Assembly: GCA_022824365.1 (NCBI GenBank)
Contig: JAJEAA010000002.1
Span: 124,001-188,000 of the forward strand
DNA length: 64,000 bases
Origin: Anaerolineae bacterium
GTDB lineage: Bacteria; Chloroflexota; Anaerolineae; Aggregatilineales; Phototrophicaceae
Direction of reading: 5' to 3'
Each line of letters opens with the position of its first letter. The stretch's first letter is position 1. A program made the position numbers and the translations under genes. A model generated the notes under the pieces. That model was not told where the DNA came from, ran no database searches, and saw only the letters and a program-made list of their open reading frames with translations. This document shows, piece after piece, positions 54,154-62,986 of the stretch.

Positions 54154-54194
54154 CAACATTTGTTCTATCATTGCGCCCGGATCTATGCTATGCT
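54154..54194 (+). promoter_or_regulatory. promoter B with LexA-like box
   Basis: CAACATTTGTTC (54154-54165) abuts TATCAT (54166-54171); TATGCT (54189-54194) follows after 17 bases with TGC before it. The layout equals that of promoter A at 29828-29868, including the TCTAyCATT core and 13 bases from CATT to TGCTAT. Confidence 0.55.
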
Positions 54195-54233
54195 GGTCTC
54201 ACATGCGCATTAACAAGCGAAGCTCGCCCTGCG

Positions 54234-54260
54234 CCAGATTGCCAGATTGCCAAAAAAAAC
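54234..54260 (+). repeat. octamer repeat plus A-tract, copy B
   Basis: Two tandem CCAGATTG octamers then CC, eight A and C. Matches copy A at 29931-29956. Confidence 0.6.
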
Positions 54261-54374
54261 TTTTCCCGCGGCCAAAGTACCGGGGGCAGCCGCTCTCTAC
54301 TCGTCAGATCTCGCCGGCCGCAAGAAAAAATTATCACAAAATTCCGCTTTTATGATAGAAAAAAGTTTTGCGCC

Positions 54375-54396
54375 TATCGATAATCGATTATCGATA
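54375..54396. repeat. 22-bp perfect palindrome
   Basis: Two 11-base halves (TATCGATAATC and its exact reverse complement) form a perfect palindrome, and a related inverted copy lies at 52132-52154. Possible dispersed repeat, operator or end of a mobile segment. Confidence 0.6.
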
Positions 54397-54464
54397 ATTG
54401 ATTGACCCGACCTGTCGCCTGCCTGACGGCGCGCTGGATTATCCGAGGAGACTTGCAGACCGCC

Positions 54465-54493
54465 GTACATTTCTGGCCGCAAAGGACTATAAT
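54465..54493 (+). promoter_or_regulatory. serB operon promoter
   Basis: TATAAT (54488-54493) lies 33 bases before the ATG and 17 bases after GTACAT (54465-54470). This near-consensus -10 is the probable main promoter of serB-HAD-serA. Confidence 0.5.
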
Positions 54494-54526
54494 GGTCGCG
54501 CTCTGATTAAATCGCGGAGACGCTTC

Positions 54527-55384
54527 ATGCAGCAAGCAAGCTGGCAAAGCTGCCAACTCATCTTCTTCGATTGCGACAGCACGCTCTCCGCCATCGAAGG
54601 CATTGACGAGCTCGCTCGCCTCAAAGGCAAAGAAGAACGCGTCGGCTTGCTGACCAACAAAGCGATGGACGGCGAGCTTGATCTGGCGGATGTCTACGGC
54701 AAGCGTCTCAAAGCGATCAAGCCGACCCTCGCCCAACTCAAGTCCATCGAAGAACGCTACTGGGAAACCGTCGTCGAAGATGCGCCGGAAGTCATCGCCG
54801 CCCTGCAATTTCTGGGCAAGCAGATATTCATCATCAGCGGCGGTTTGATCGATGCCGTCAAGGGATTCGGCCGCCGGCTCGGCGTCGCGCCCGAGCGCAT
54901 CCGCGCTGTCGAGCTGGAATACAACGAGCTGTCCGGTCGCTGGTGGGATTATCATGACCCCGGCGCGCAGCAAGCCAAAACCTACCTCGATTACAGCGAG
55001 GGTCCCCTGACCGTATCGAGCGGCAAGTCCAAGATCATCGGCGAACTCGCCGGCGACCTGCCCGGCAAGCGACTCATGATTGGTGACGGCGCTTCCGACC
55101 TGGCTGCAAGGGACGCGGTCGACCTATTCATCGGTTATGGCGGGGTGGTGGCTCGCGATGCCGTCAAGGCGAAGGCGGATATTTTCCTTCAGTCGCCGTC
55201 TCTCGCCGCCATCCTGCCGCTTGCCGCCGGATATCGGTCTTTTTCCGCCCTCCGCGGCAGCGCCCATGAAGCGGTCTTTCGCAAAGGCATCACACAGATC
55301 TTGGATGCTGAATCGGTATCTTTCCGCGCGTCTACCTTGCGCGAACAATTCATTGACGAATTTGAGGCGATTATCCAGACATGA
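54527..55384 (+). CDS. serB: phosphoserine phosphatase-like HAD hydrolase
   Basis: The ATG at 54527 has GGAG upstream (CGCGGAGACGCTTC); the frame to 54398 covers promoter sequence. The 285-residue HAD phosphatase has motif I FFDCDSTLSAIEG (Asp nucleophile), motif II FIISGGL and motif IV MIGDGASDLAA, like SerB. It dephosphorylates phosphoserine, the last step of serine synthesis, consistent with serA two genes on. Its stop overlaps the start of the next gene as ATGA (55381-55384). A C-terminal tail of about 80 residues is longer than usual. Confidence 0.85.
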   Translation: MQQASWQSCQLIFFDCDSTLSAIEGIDELARLKGKEERVGLLTNKAMDGELDLADVYGKRLKAIKPTLAQLKSIEERYWETVVEDAPEVIAALQFLGKQIFIISGGLIDAVKGFGRRLGVAPERIRAVELEYNELSGRWWDYHDPGAQQAKTYLDYSEGPLTVSSGKSKIIGELAGDLPGKRLMIGDGASDLAARDAVDLFIGYGGVVARDAVKAKADIFLQSPSLAAILPLAAGYRSFSALRGSAHEAVFRKGITQILDAESVSFRASTLREQFIDEFEAIIQT

Positions 55385-56049
55385 CATTTTCCGCGCTTAT
55401 TTTTGATATGGACGGCTTGCTCGTCGATTCCGAGCCAGTTTGGCATGAAGTCGAAATCGACCTCATCGAGTCCTATGGTTACCGCTATTCCGCTGAAGTG
55501 CGCGACCTGGGCATCGGCATGCGGGTGGACGAGTTTGCCGCCATCTTGCAGCAGCATTATCCCAAACTCGGGGATTCGCCCGCCGCCATCGAAGCAGCCA
55601 TCGTCGGACGCCTCTTGCAGCTTCCGCCGGAGCGCATCCGCGCGCGGCCAGGCGCCCAGGAAATCGTCCGTTACGCCGCCGAATTGAACATCCCGCGAGC
55701 GATCGCCTCCAGTTCATCACAAGTTGTCATCGAGCATTTTGTCAAGTTGATGGGTTGGCAAACCCTCATTCCCCGGCGTTATTCCGCCGAGTTCGTCCCG
55801 CGGGGGAAGCCGGCGCCGGATATCTACCTCGATGCCGCCCGGCAATTGGGCATCGCGCCGGAAGACTGCCTGGCGCTGGAGGACAGCCGCGCCGGAACCT
55901 TGTCAGCGCAAGCGGCCGGCATGACCTGCTACACCGTAGTTGACCTGTCGCATTCCAGCCTGGACGACTTTGCCGACATAAATGACAAAGTCTTCCGCAG
56001 CCTCTTTGAAGTGCTGGAAGACCTCAAGTCGAAAGGCCTATTCGCGTGA
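55381..56049 (+). CDS. HAD-IA family hydrolase (beta-PGM/2-deoxyglucose-6-P phosphatase-like)
   Basis: A 222-residue HAD phosphatase with FDMDGLLVDSEP (motif I plus helical cap), ASSSSQ at motif II, RGKPAPDIY at motif III and LEDSRAGTLSA at motif IV. It may remove phosphate from a sugar phosphate or damaged metabolite. It is translationally coupled on both sides (ATGA with serB, GTGA with serA), so it belongs functionally to the serine operon; it might supply an alternative phosphoserine or phosphoglycolate phosphatase. Confidence 0.85.
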   Translation: MTFSALIFDMDGLLVDSEPVWHEVEIDLIESYGYRYSAEVRDLGIGMRVDEFAAILQQHYPKLGDSPAAIEAAIVGRLLQLPPERIRARPGAQEIVRYAAELNIPRAIASSSSQVVIEHFVKLMGWQTLIPRRYSAEFVPRGKPAPDIYLDAARQLGIAPEDCLALEDSRAGTLSAQAAGMTCYTVVDLSHSSLDDFADINDKVFRSLFEVLEDLKSKGLFA

Positions 56050-57641
56050 GCCCGCGTCATGTCCTGGTCGCGACCGACCTTACGCCGGAAAGTATCGCGC
56101 TGCTCGAGGAGAGCGACGACATCCGCGTGACCTGTGTGCCGCCGAAGACCTCAAACGTGCGCGCCTCGCTCGTCGATGCCGCCGCGATTATCACCCGCTC
56201 CGATTTCAAACTGGATGCGCCGCTGCTCGAGCGCGCGCCGGAGCTGCGGTTGATCGCTCGCATGTCCGCCGGTTTGACCGGCATCGACATCGACGCCGCC
56301 ACCGAGCGCGGCATCCTGGTGATGAATACGCCGGGCGTCAGCGCCATCGCCGCTGCCGAACATACGCTTACGCTCATGCTAGCGCTGAATCGCAATCTGC
56401 CGGCTCTGCACGAAAGCCTGCGCGAAGGCTGGTGGCTCTACGACCGGCAACAACAAGTCGGCGCGCAGCTGCATGGCAAAACTATTGGAATCGTTGGCCT
56501 CGGCCGCGTGGGGCATCGCGTCGCGCGCCTCTGCCTGGCGCTGGGAATGACCGTCCTCGCCTGCGATCCCTACATCCGCGAAGAGCAAGTAGAAGACCAG
56601 CGCATCAGCCTGGTCGGCTTGCGCGAGCTTCTTTCATCAGCGGACTACGTCAGCATGCACGTGCCCGCGACCAAAGAAACCGTCGATTTCTTCAATGACG
56701 AAACTCTCCGTCTGATGAAACCCGGCGCCTGCTTTATCAACACGTCTCATGGCGGCATTATCAAGGAATCACTGCTGGCGGAAGCCCTGAAGGACGGGCG
56801 CTTGGGCGGCGTAGCCGTAGATGTCTGGAACGAAGAGCCGCCCTTTAACAGCCCCCTCATCGGCTTGGACCGCGTCATTCACACGCCGCATATCGGCGAC
56901 AACACGGCCGAAGCGCGACAGGATCTCTCCCTGCAAGTTGTCGAGCAAGTGCTGGACGCCCTCAACGACCGCGACTACCGAAACGTGGTGAACATGCCGT
57001 TGCTGCCCGGGGTGGGCTACGATGAAATTCGCCCCTTCATGCAGTTGGCGGAATGTATCGGCGCCCTCCACCATATTCTGACGCGCAGCCCTATCCGCCG
57101 CATCGCCATCGAGATCATGGGCGAAGACATGAACGGGCTGATCAAGCCGATGACGGTCGGCATTCTCAAGGGCTTGCTGAGTCCAATCCTGGGCGACAAG
57201 GTCAGCTTCGTTAACGCGCCGGTTCTGGCGGCCGAGCGCGGCTGGCATATCACTCAGGCCAAGGGCATCAAAATCAGCGAATATCGCAACACGATAACCT
57301 GCCAGACGACGCTCGAAGACGGCGAAGAAATCAGCATCGCCGGCGGTTTGCTGGACCGGCAAAAGCCCTATATTTTGCAGATCAACGACTATCGCATCCA
57401 CTTTGAGCCGCGCGGTCACCTGCTCATCATGGGCAGCTATGACCGTCCCGGCGTGATCGGCCAGGTCGGCAGCCTGATGGCGGAAAACGGCATTAATATC
57501 GCAAGCTGGCATACCGGGCGCGCCGAGCCCGGCGGCAATACCCTGACCGTGCTCGCCTTCGATGAGCCGCTGCCCGAATCGCTAATGGACATCCTCAGGC
57601 AGCAGGACTTCATCCGCCATGTGCATCAACTGCAGATCTAG
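56046..57641 (+). CDS. serA: D-3-phosphoglycerate dehydrogenase
   Basis: A 531-residue type I SerA starting at GTG 56046, which overlaps the previous stop as GTGA. It has the substrate domain, the Rossmann motif IVGLGRVGHRVARL, VDVWNEEPP with the catalytic glutamate, HTPHIGDNTAEA with the catalytic histidine, an allosteric ASB-like middle and a C-terminal ACT domain (HLLIMGSYDRPGVIGQVG). It oxidises 3-phosphoglycerate to start serine synthesis. The conserved arginine of NxSRGG/NTARGG is His235 here (INTSHGGII), which is unusual and may alter activity. Convergent with uvrC, three bases apart. Confidence 0.88.
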   Translation: MSPRHVLVATDLTPESIALLEESDDIRVTCVPPKTSNVRASLVDAAAIITRSDFKLDAPLLERAPELRLIARMSAGLTGIDIDAATERGILVMNTPGVSAIAAAEHTLTLMLALNRNLPALHESLREGWWLYDRQQQVGAQLHGKTIGIVGLGRVGHRVARLCLALGMTVLACDPYIREEQVEDQRISLVGLRELLSSADYVSMHVPATKETVDFFNDETLRLMKPGACFINTSHGGIIKESLLAEALKDGRLGGVAVDVWNEEPPFNSPLIGLDRVIHTPHIGDNTAEARQDLSLQVVEQVLDALNDRDYRNVVNMPLLPGVGYDEIRPFMQLAECIGALHHILTRSPIRRIAIEIMGEDMNGLIKPMTVGILKGLLSPILGDKVSFVNAPVLAAERGWHITQAKGIKISEYRNTITCQTTLEDGEEISIAGGLLDRQKPYILQINDYRIHFEPRGHLLIMGSYDRPGVIGQVGSLMAENGINIASWHTGRAEPGGNTLTVLAFDEPLPESLMDILRQQDFIRHVHQLQI

Positions 57642-57644
57642 GCA

Positions 57645-59531
57645 TCAATCCAGGTGGCTCTTGATATTGAGCGCCACTTCCTTCGTGATCCCATTGACCG
57701 CCGCCAACTCGGCGACGCTGGCGCTCTTGATGGCGTCAATCGAGTTTTCAAAATGCTTGAGCAAGACTTTGCGCCGCTTGGGTCCGACGCCGGGGATGGT
57801 CTCCAGCCGGCTGGCCAAACCCAGCTTGCGCCGCTGTTTGCGATGGCTGGTGATGGCAAAACGATGCGCTTCGTCCCGGGCTCGCTGCACTAGATACAAA
57901 GCTTCGCTGCGCCGCGGCAGCAGCACTGAGTCCGCCTTGCCCGGCAAGAAGATCTCTTCGATCCGCTTCGCCAACGACGCCAGCGGCACCCGATCAGCGA
58001 TGCCAAATTCTTCCAGCACCGAACGCGCCGCGCTAAGCTGGCCCTTGCCGCCGTCGATCAGCAGCAGGTCGGGCAGCAAGCGCCAGGTTTCGTCCTTGTC
58101 CCGGCCGTCCGGCGTGACCTCCCGCTCCCGTTCGGACGCGTTCTTCCAGCGCAGGAATCGCCTCGTCAGCGCCTCGTTCATGGACATATAATCGTCCGAG
58201 CCCGAGTGCGATACGCTGCGGATGTTGAAACGGCGATACTCGCTCTTCCGCGGGGCGCCGCGGACGAACACCACCCGGCTCGCCACGATCGCCGTCCCTT
58301 GCGTCGTGCTAATATCGAAACACTCGATGCGGTTCGGGACGCGCGGCAGTTCCAGCGCTTCCTGCAATTCCGCCATCGCTTGTTCGTGCTTGGTGGTATC
58401 GGCTTCGAATTGCGCCCTCATCATCTGCAAGCTTTCCAGCGCATTCTCCTGCGCCAGACCGACGAGCTTGCGTTTGTCGCCCCGCTGCGGCACATGGATC
58501 GTCACACGCGAGCCGGAACGTTTGTCGCTGAGCCAGCGCTCGATTATCCGCGCCTCCTCGACTTCCTTGGGCAGGATGAGTTCGCGCGGGATGTTGGACG
58601 AACTGGCGTAGAACTGGCTGATGAACTGCTCCAATACGGCGGCGTCGCTCTCGCCTTCGGTATTATCCATCATGCGCGAGTCGCTGCCGATCAGCTTGCC
58701 GTTGCGAATGAACATGATCTGCACGGTCGCGTCACGGTCATCGCGCGCCAGAGCGATAACATCATGATCGGTCATATTCTTGCCGACCGCCTTGTGCTTG
58801 TTCGTGATGAAATCTATCGCCTTCAGTTGATCGCGAATGCCGGCCGCCTTCTCAAAATTGAGCGCCTCGGCGGCGTGATTCATTTCGCTCACCAGGCGCT
58901 GCTGCACATCATTCGCCCGTCCGCTCAAGACATGCATCAGTTCCTGGATCATGAAGCGATACTCATCGCGGCTGACCGCGCCGATACAGGGCGCGTTGCA
59001 TAGCTTGATATCGTGAAACAGGCAGGCGCGCTCATCGTCGCCGGTGATATCCCGATCGCAGGTTAGATAGGGAAAGGCTTTCCGCAAGTCGCTCAGCGTC
59101 TTTTGCACCACCCACATCGCCGAATAAGGACCGAAATAGCGCGAGCCGTCATTGACGATGCGGCGCGTCGTTTCCACTTTGGGGAAGGCATCGCCCCAGC
59201 CGACGCGGATATAAGGATAGCGCTTGTCGTCTTTGAGCTCGATATTGAAGCGCGGCTTATGCTTCTTGATCAGCGTCTCTTCCAGGATCAGCGCCTTGAC
59301 TTCGTTCTCAGTGATGATGAAGTCGATATCCTCAACCTCGGCGCGCATGCGCAAGGTTTTGCTGTTGCCATCCGCCTGCGTCGTGAAGTAACTGCGAACG
59401 CGATTGCGCAAGCGCTTCGCCTTGCCGACGTAGATGATCTTGCCGCGCCCGTTCTTGAGCAAATAGACGCCGGCTTTGGCGGGCAAGTTCTTCAGAATCG
59501 TCTCGATATGCTGCGGCTTTTCGTAGACCAT
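57645..59531 (-). CDS. uvrC: excinuclease ABC subunit C
   Basis: A full-length 628-residue UvrC. The GIY-YIG nuclease domain is at the N-terminus (AGVYLLKNGRGKIIYVGKAK), the UVR UvrB-binding motif near residue 205-230 (AEALNFEKAAGIRDQLKAID), the RNase H-like C-terminal nuclease (IECFDISTTQGT, DLLLIDGGKGQLSAA) follows, and a helix-hairpin-helix DNA-binding end (LETIPGVGPKRRKVLLKHF) closes it. It makes the 3' and 5' incisions of nucleotide excision repair. No SD is evident; a TGCTAAAAT extended -10 lies upstream. Confidence 0.95.
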   Translation of the reverse strand: MVYEKPQHIETILKNLPAKAGVYLLKNGRGKIIYVGKAKRLRNRVRSYFTTQADGNSKTLRMRAEVEDIDFIITENEVKALILEETLIKKHKPRFNIELKDDKRYPYIRVGWGDAFPKVETTRRIVNDGSRYFGPYSAMWVVQKTLSDLRKAFPYLTCDRDITGDDERACLFHDIKLCNAPCIGAVSRDEYRFMIQELMHVLSGRANDVQQRLVSEMNHAAEALNFEKAAGIRDQLKAIDFITNKHKAVGKNMTDHDVIALARDDRDATVQIMFIRNGKLIGSDSRMMDNTEGESDAAVLEQFISQFYASSSNIPRELILPKEVEEARIIERWLSDKRSGSRVTIHVPQRGDKRKLVGLAQENALESLQMMRAQFEADTTKHEQAMAELQEALELPRVPNRIECFDISTTQGTAIVASRVVFVRGAPRKSEYRRFNIRSVSHSGSDDYMSMNEALTRRFLRWKNASEREREVTPDGRDKDETWRLLPDLLLIDGGKGQLSAARSVLEEFGIADRVPLASLAKRIEEIFLPGKADSVLLPRRSEALYLVQRARDEAHRFAITSHRKQRRKLGLASRLETIPGVGPKRRKVLLKHFENSIDAIKSASVAELAAVNGITKEVALNIKSHLD

Positions 59532-59686
59532 CAGAGTGATTATTGTATTGGCTTCTGAACTGATTTCTCATCATTTTAGCACGATCCGGCATCGCGGGGC
59601 ATTGAGCCGGCGGCGCCTTCGGACTCCCGAAATCCAGCCAACTGCACTATGCTTTAGGCGAGCCATACAATAACCGTTCACCAAAG

Positions 59687-60622
59687 ATGAAATCTCATAT
59701 TCCTGTGCTCTTGCCAGCTGTCATCGAAGCGCTGCGACCGGCTGATCCAGCGGTCCGGCGGCTGATTGACGGCACGGTCGGCGGCGGCGGCCACAGCCAG
59801 GCTCTGCTCGACGCCGGCATCGAGGAAGTCCTGGCGCTTGACCGCGATGCCAAGGCGATTGCCACAGCGCGTCAAAGGCTGGCGGCTTTTAATCGGCAAG
59901 TCGCCTTTCATCACGGCAGCTACCTGGAAATGCGGGCGGCAGCGGCAGCGCTCGGCTGGACGGCGGTCGACGCGATACTGCTCGATCTGGGTCTGTCGTC
60001 CCTGCAAATTGACGACCCCGCCCGCGGCTTCTCCTTCCGCTTTGACGCGCCGCTGGATATGCGCTTTGACGCCAGCGACGAAGGAGCAACCGCATTCGAT
60101 CTGGTCAATAGGCTGTCAAGCGATGAACTGGCGGACCTGCTATTTCGCTATGGCGAAGAGCGTCATGCGCGCCGCATCGCACGGGCGATCGTGGAGCGGC
60201 AGCCAATTTCATCCACACGCGAACTTGCCGAATTAGTAGCGAGCGCCATGCCGGCAGCGCCGCGCCGAAGGTCCAGAATGCATCCGGCCACGAAGACTTT
60301 TCAAGCGCTGCGCATCGCCGTCAATCAGGAATTGGACGCGGTCGAGCAGGTCATTCCAGTCGCCATTGACCTGCTGCGCCCAGGCGGCCGCCTGGCTGTC
60401 ATCACCTTTCACAGTCTCGAAGATCGGCTCGTCAAACAAGCCTTCAAGCGACAGGCGACCGAGTTGGTCTCACCGCCCGGCATGGCGTCCATCGAGGCAA
60501 AGCCGGCTGAAGTCATGTTGGTAAATCGCAAGCCTGTCGCGCCCGATCGCGCCGAGCTCGAGGCCAATCCGCGAAGCCGCAGCGCCAAACTGCGCGTCAT
60601 CGAAAAGCTGCAAGCCAAATGA
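59687..60622 (+). CDS. rsmH: 16S rRNA (cytosine1402-N4)-methyltransferase
   Basis: A 311-residue RsmH (MraW). LIDGTVGGGGHSQALLDAG is the SAM motif, LDRDAKAI and LLDLGLSSLQIDDPARGFSF the following motifs, HPATKTFQALRIAVNQELD and ITFHSLEDRLVKQAFKR the conserved C-terminal parts. It methylates C1402 of 16S rRNA and starts the dcw cluster. No mraZ gene precedes it, unlike in many bacteria. Confidence 0.95.
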   Translation: MKSHIPVLLPAVIEALRPADPAVRRLIDGTVGGGGHSQALLDAGIEEVLALDRDAKAIATARQRLAAFNRQVAFHHGSYLEMRAAAAALGWTAVDAILLDLGLSSLQIDDPARGFSFRFDAPLDMRFDASDEGATAFDLVNRLSSDELADLLFRYGEERHARRIARAIVERQPISSTRELAELVASAMPAAPRRRSRMHPATKTFQALRIAVNQELDAVEQVIPVAIDLLRPGGRLAVITFHSLEDRLVKQAFKRQATELVSPPGMASIEAKPAEVMLVNRKPVAPDRAELEANPRSRSAKLRVIEKLQAK

Positions 60623-60733
60623 ACTTGAGTTGCGCATAATCGCATTTCGTATACATTGGATAATGAGATGTTCGGCAGCTTAACGCAAGCTGTTGCCATC
60701 TGTCTGTTTCAGTCTGATGGGCGAGTCTGTCGC

Positions 60734-61204
60734 ATGTCGCAAGCCTGGTTTCAACATACATTCAGCCGCAAACGCTTCCGAACGCGTAGTCAGGCGACCG
60801 CGCTGGCGATATTAGGCGTCGCGATTCTGCTAATCCTGGGCAGTTTGTATTTGTCACAAGTGGCGTCCTTCGCCATCACCAATCGACAGATCGAAGATTT
60901 GATCAGCCGCCGGGACGCGCTAAAGCGACAGAACGAGAAACTTATTGGCGAGATTGCCAGTTACCGGACGGTCCCGCGCCTTTTCGCTCGCGCCGTCGAG
61001 ATCGGGTTCCGTCCCGCTACCAATGCCGATATCGACTACGTTCTGATCGAGGGGTATAAGCCCAACCGCAATCGAGCGTCGGCCACAACTGCCGAAGACA
61101 GCCGAATAGAGCCGGAGGCGCCGATCTATGAAGAAACATTCAGTGGCTGGCTGGAACAGCAGTTGGCGCTGGTGAGCAAACAATTTCAGTCATTTGGCAA
61201 TTGA
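60734..61204 (+). CDS. FtsL-like cell-division protein
   Basis: I take the ATG at 60734; earlier frames start at 60668 or a TTG. The 156-residue product has a short basic cytoplasmic end (FSRKRFRTRSQ), one transmembrane helix (ALAILGVAILLILGSLYLS) and a coiled coil (RQIEDLISRRDALKRQNEKLIGEI, given as a region) outside. Position between rsmH and a PBP, length and topology fit FtsL, which brings the division PBP and FtsQB complex together. Sequence similarity is weak, as usual for FtsL. Confidence 0.75.
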   Translation: MSQAWFQHTFSRKRFRTRSQATALAILGVAILLILGSLYLSQVASFAITNRQIEDLISRRDALKRQNEKLIGEIASYRTVPRLFARAVEIGFRPATNADIDYVLIEGYKPNRNRASATTAEDSRIEPEAPIYEETFSGWLEQQLALVSKQFQSFGN

Positions 61205-61218
61205 TGGGATAAGACGCC

Positions 61219-62973
61219 ATGCAAGGCCCGTCATCACAGAAGGCTACAATTCAAGCGCGTCTGCCCTTCGTGGCGATTTTTCTAATCTTATTGGCGGCTT
61301 ACCTGGTCATCAATCTCGCCAATTTCCAGTTCTTCCCGCGCTCTGTCCGGCAAGAGTTGGAAAAAATTGGCAATTCTATTACCAATACGACCTTGCGAAT
61401 CCCGGCCGAGCGCGGCCGAATCTACGATCGCGATGGCGAGCCCTTCGCCTTCAACGTCATCCAATACCGCCTCGGCATCAGCCCGGCGCTGGTTGCGGCC
61501 GGGTACGCCGAAAGCCTTAGCGAGACGCTTGCGGAAATCCTGGACCTGCCCGAGTCCGAGATAATTCGCAAAGCCACCAGCGAAAATGTCTGGGAATTCC
61601 TCGCTGGTCCAATATCAGCTGAGCAAGGACAAGCCATCGCCGCGCTCGATGAAATCTCACTGGGCTTGGAAGAGATCCCCAAACGCTTTTATCCACAAGG
61701 CGAGTTGGCGGCGCATGTCATAGGCATTGTCGTCGATGACGGTTTGCGCGGCGCGCTGGGCGTCGAAGGCGCTTATAACGACACGCTCTCCGGCCGCGTC
61801 CTTGATCTTTCGGTGAGCAATGTGCCGTTCGACTTGCCGGAAGATCGGCCCGCCGAACAGCGCGGGCAAGACATTGTCTTGACGATTGACCGCGATGTAC
61901 AGTTCTGGGTGGAAACCGAACTGAAGAATGCGATTGAGGAATACAATGCTTTCCGCGGCACCGTCATCGTGATGGACCCGCGCAATGGCGATGTCCTGGC
62001 TTTAGCCAATCATCCGTCTATCGACCCCAACAATTTTCTTGAAATCGCCGACCCTAACTTGCGCGTCAACCCGGCGATCAACGAGACCTACGAGCCGGGC
62101 TCGCTGATGCTTGTCCTGACTGTCGCCGGCGCGCTCGAAAAAGGCGTGATATCCCCTTTTTGGACCTATAACGACACCGGCTACATAGAAGTCGGCGGCC
62201 GCGATATATATAACGCCACCTACCGATCCTACGGGACGACTGATGTGACGACAATCCTGATGAGCTCTCTTAATGTCGGCGCGACAAAGATTGCCTTGGA
62301 AATGGGCACGAGCAATTTTTATGGCATGATGCGGGCGTTCGGCCTTGGGCAAGCAACCGGAGTCGGCCTCTTCGCGGAGGAGCGTGGGGAACTGCGAATA
62401 CCGGGCGACTCCGACTGGAGCGAGAGTTTTCTTGGCCTCAATAGTCATGGACAAAGCATTGAGGTCACACCGATGCAGATGATCACCGCCTTCGCCGCAA
62501 TCGCGAATGACGGCATCATGCGTCAGCCGCGCATCGTCCGCCAGGTCATCAACGCGGACGGCGTCGAAGACGCGCGCCCCTCGACGATCCGCCGGGTCGT
62601 TTCGGCGGAGACAGCCGCCCTTGTCAAAAATATGCTGATTCTCGTCGTGCGTGATGGCGCGCCCGCCGCAGAATTGCCCGGGTATTCTATCGCCGGTATG
62701 CCCGGCACCGCCAAGATTTCTACCGCCGTAGCCTTTGAAGAAGGGCGAAACGCCAAAATCCTGTCCTTCATAGGCTTCTTGCCCGCCGACGATCCGCAAG
62801 TGGCGGTCATGGTAAAAATGGACCGACCGGACGCCGACTTCGGCCACCAAGTGGCAGCGCCTTTATTCAGGCGTATTGCCGATCGCCTTGTTATTTTGCT
62901 CGAGATACCGGATGATAATGTAAGGGCTCGTTTGACAGACGTTGAAGCGAACCTTAACGGAAGCAATAATTAG
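61219..62973 (+). CDS. ftsI: class B penicillin-binding protein (FtsI/PBP2-like), degenerate active site
   Basis: A 584-residue protein with an N-terminal transmembrane helix (RLPFVAIFLILLAAYLVINL), the PBP dimer domain (PAERGRIYDRDGEPF) and a transpeptidase fold. The catalytic SxxK reads Ser295-Leu-Met-Leu298 (YEPGSLMLVLT), so the lysine is lost. SxN is kept (Ser350-Leu-Asn352). KTG reads Met494-Pro495-Gly496 (AGMPGTAK). Two of three motifs are thus altered, and beta-lactam binding or cross-linking is not expected. It may be a structural division factor or a pseudo-enzyme. No PASTA domains. GGGATAAG lies before the ATG. Confidence 0.85.
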   Translation: MQGPSSQKATIQARLPFVAIFLILLAAYLVINLANFQFFPRSVRQELEKIGNSITNTTLRIPAERGRIYDRDGEPFAFNVIQYRLGISPALVAAGYAESLSETLAEILDLPESEIIRKATSENVWEFLAGPISAEQGQAIAALDEISLGLEEIPKRFYPQGELAAHVIGIVVDDGLRGALGVEGAYNDTLSGRVLDLSVSNVPFDLPEDRPAEQRGQDIVLTIDRDVQFWVETELKNAIEEYNAFRGTVIVMDPRNGDVLALANHPSIDPNNFLEIADPNLRVNPAINETYEPGSLMLVLTVAGALEKGVISPFWTYNDTGYIEVGGRDIYNATYRSYGTTDVTTILMSSLNVGATKIALEMGTSNFYGMMRAFGLGQATGVGLFAEERGELRIPGDSDWSESFLGLNSHGQSIEVTPMQMITAFAAIANDGIMRQPRIVRQVINADGVEDARPSTIRRVVSAETAALVKNMLILVVRDGAPAAELPGYSIAGMPGTAKISTAVAFEEGRNAKILSFIGFLPADDPQVAVMVKMDRPDADFGHQVAAPLFRRIADRLVILLEIPDDNVRARLTDVEANLNGSNN

Positions 62974-62986
62974 GCATTTCGTATTC

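Larger units (their letters stand above)
53973..54526. other. intergenic region with two promoters and a palindrome
   Basis: No coding gene is supported. From left to right it holds the LexA-like box and promoter B (54154-54194), the octamer repeat with A-tract (54234-54260), an A-rich stretch, the 22-bp perfect palindrome (54375-54396) and the serB promoter (54465-54493). Transcription from promoter B would give a leader of about 330 bases ahead of serB or a separate small RNA. Confidence 0.6.

Noticed and set aside
54398-54526. N-terminal extension of SerB
   Set aside because: It covers the serB promoter and lacks a ribosome-binding site; the ATG at 54527 has GGAG and starts the HAD fold.
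53973-54526. tRNA or riboswitch in the serB leader
   Set aside because: No cloverleaf, T-loop consensus or known aptamer core could be recognised.
62002-62850. 282-residue minus-strand frame opposite the PBP
   Set aside because: Antisense shadow of the PBP gene.
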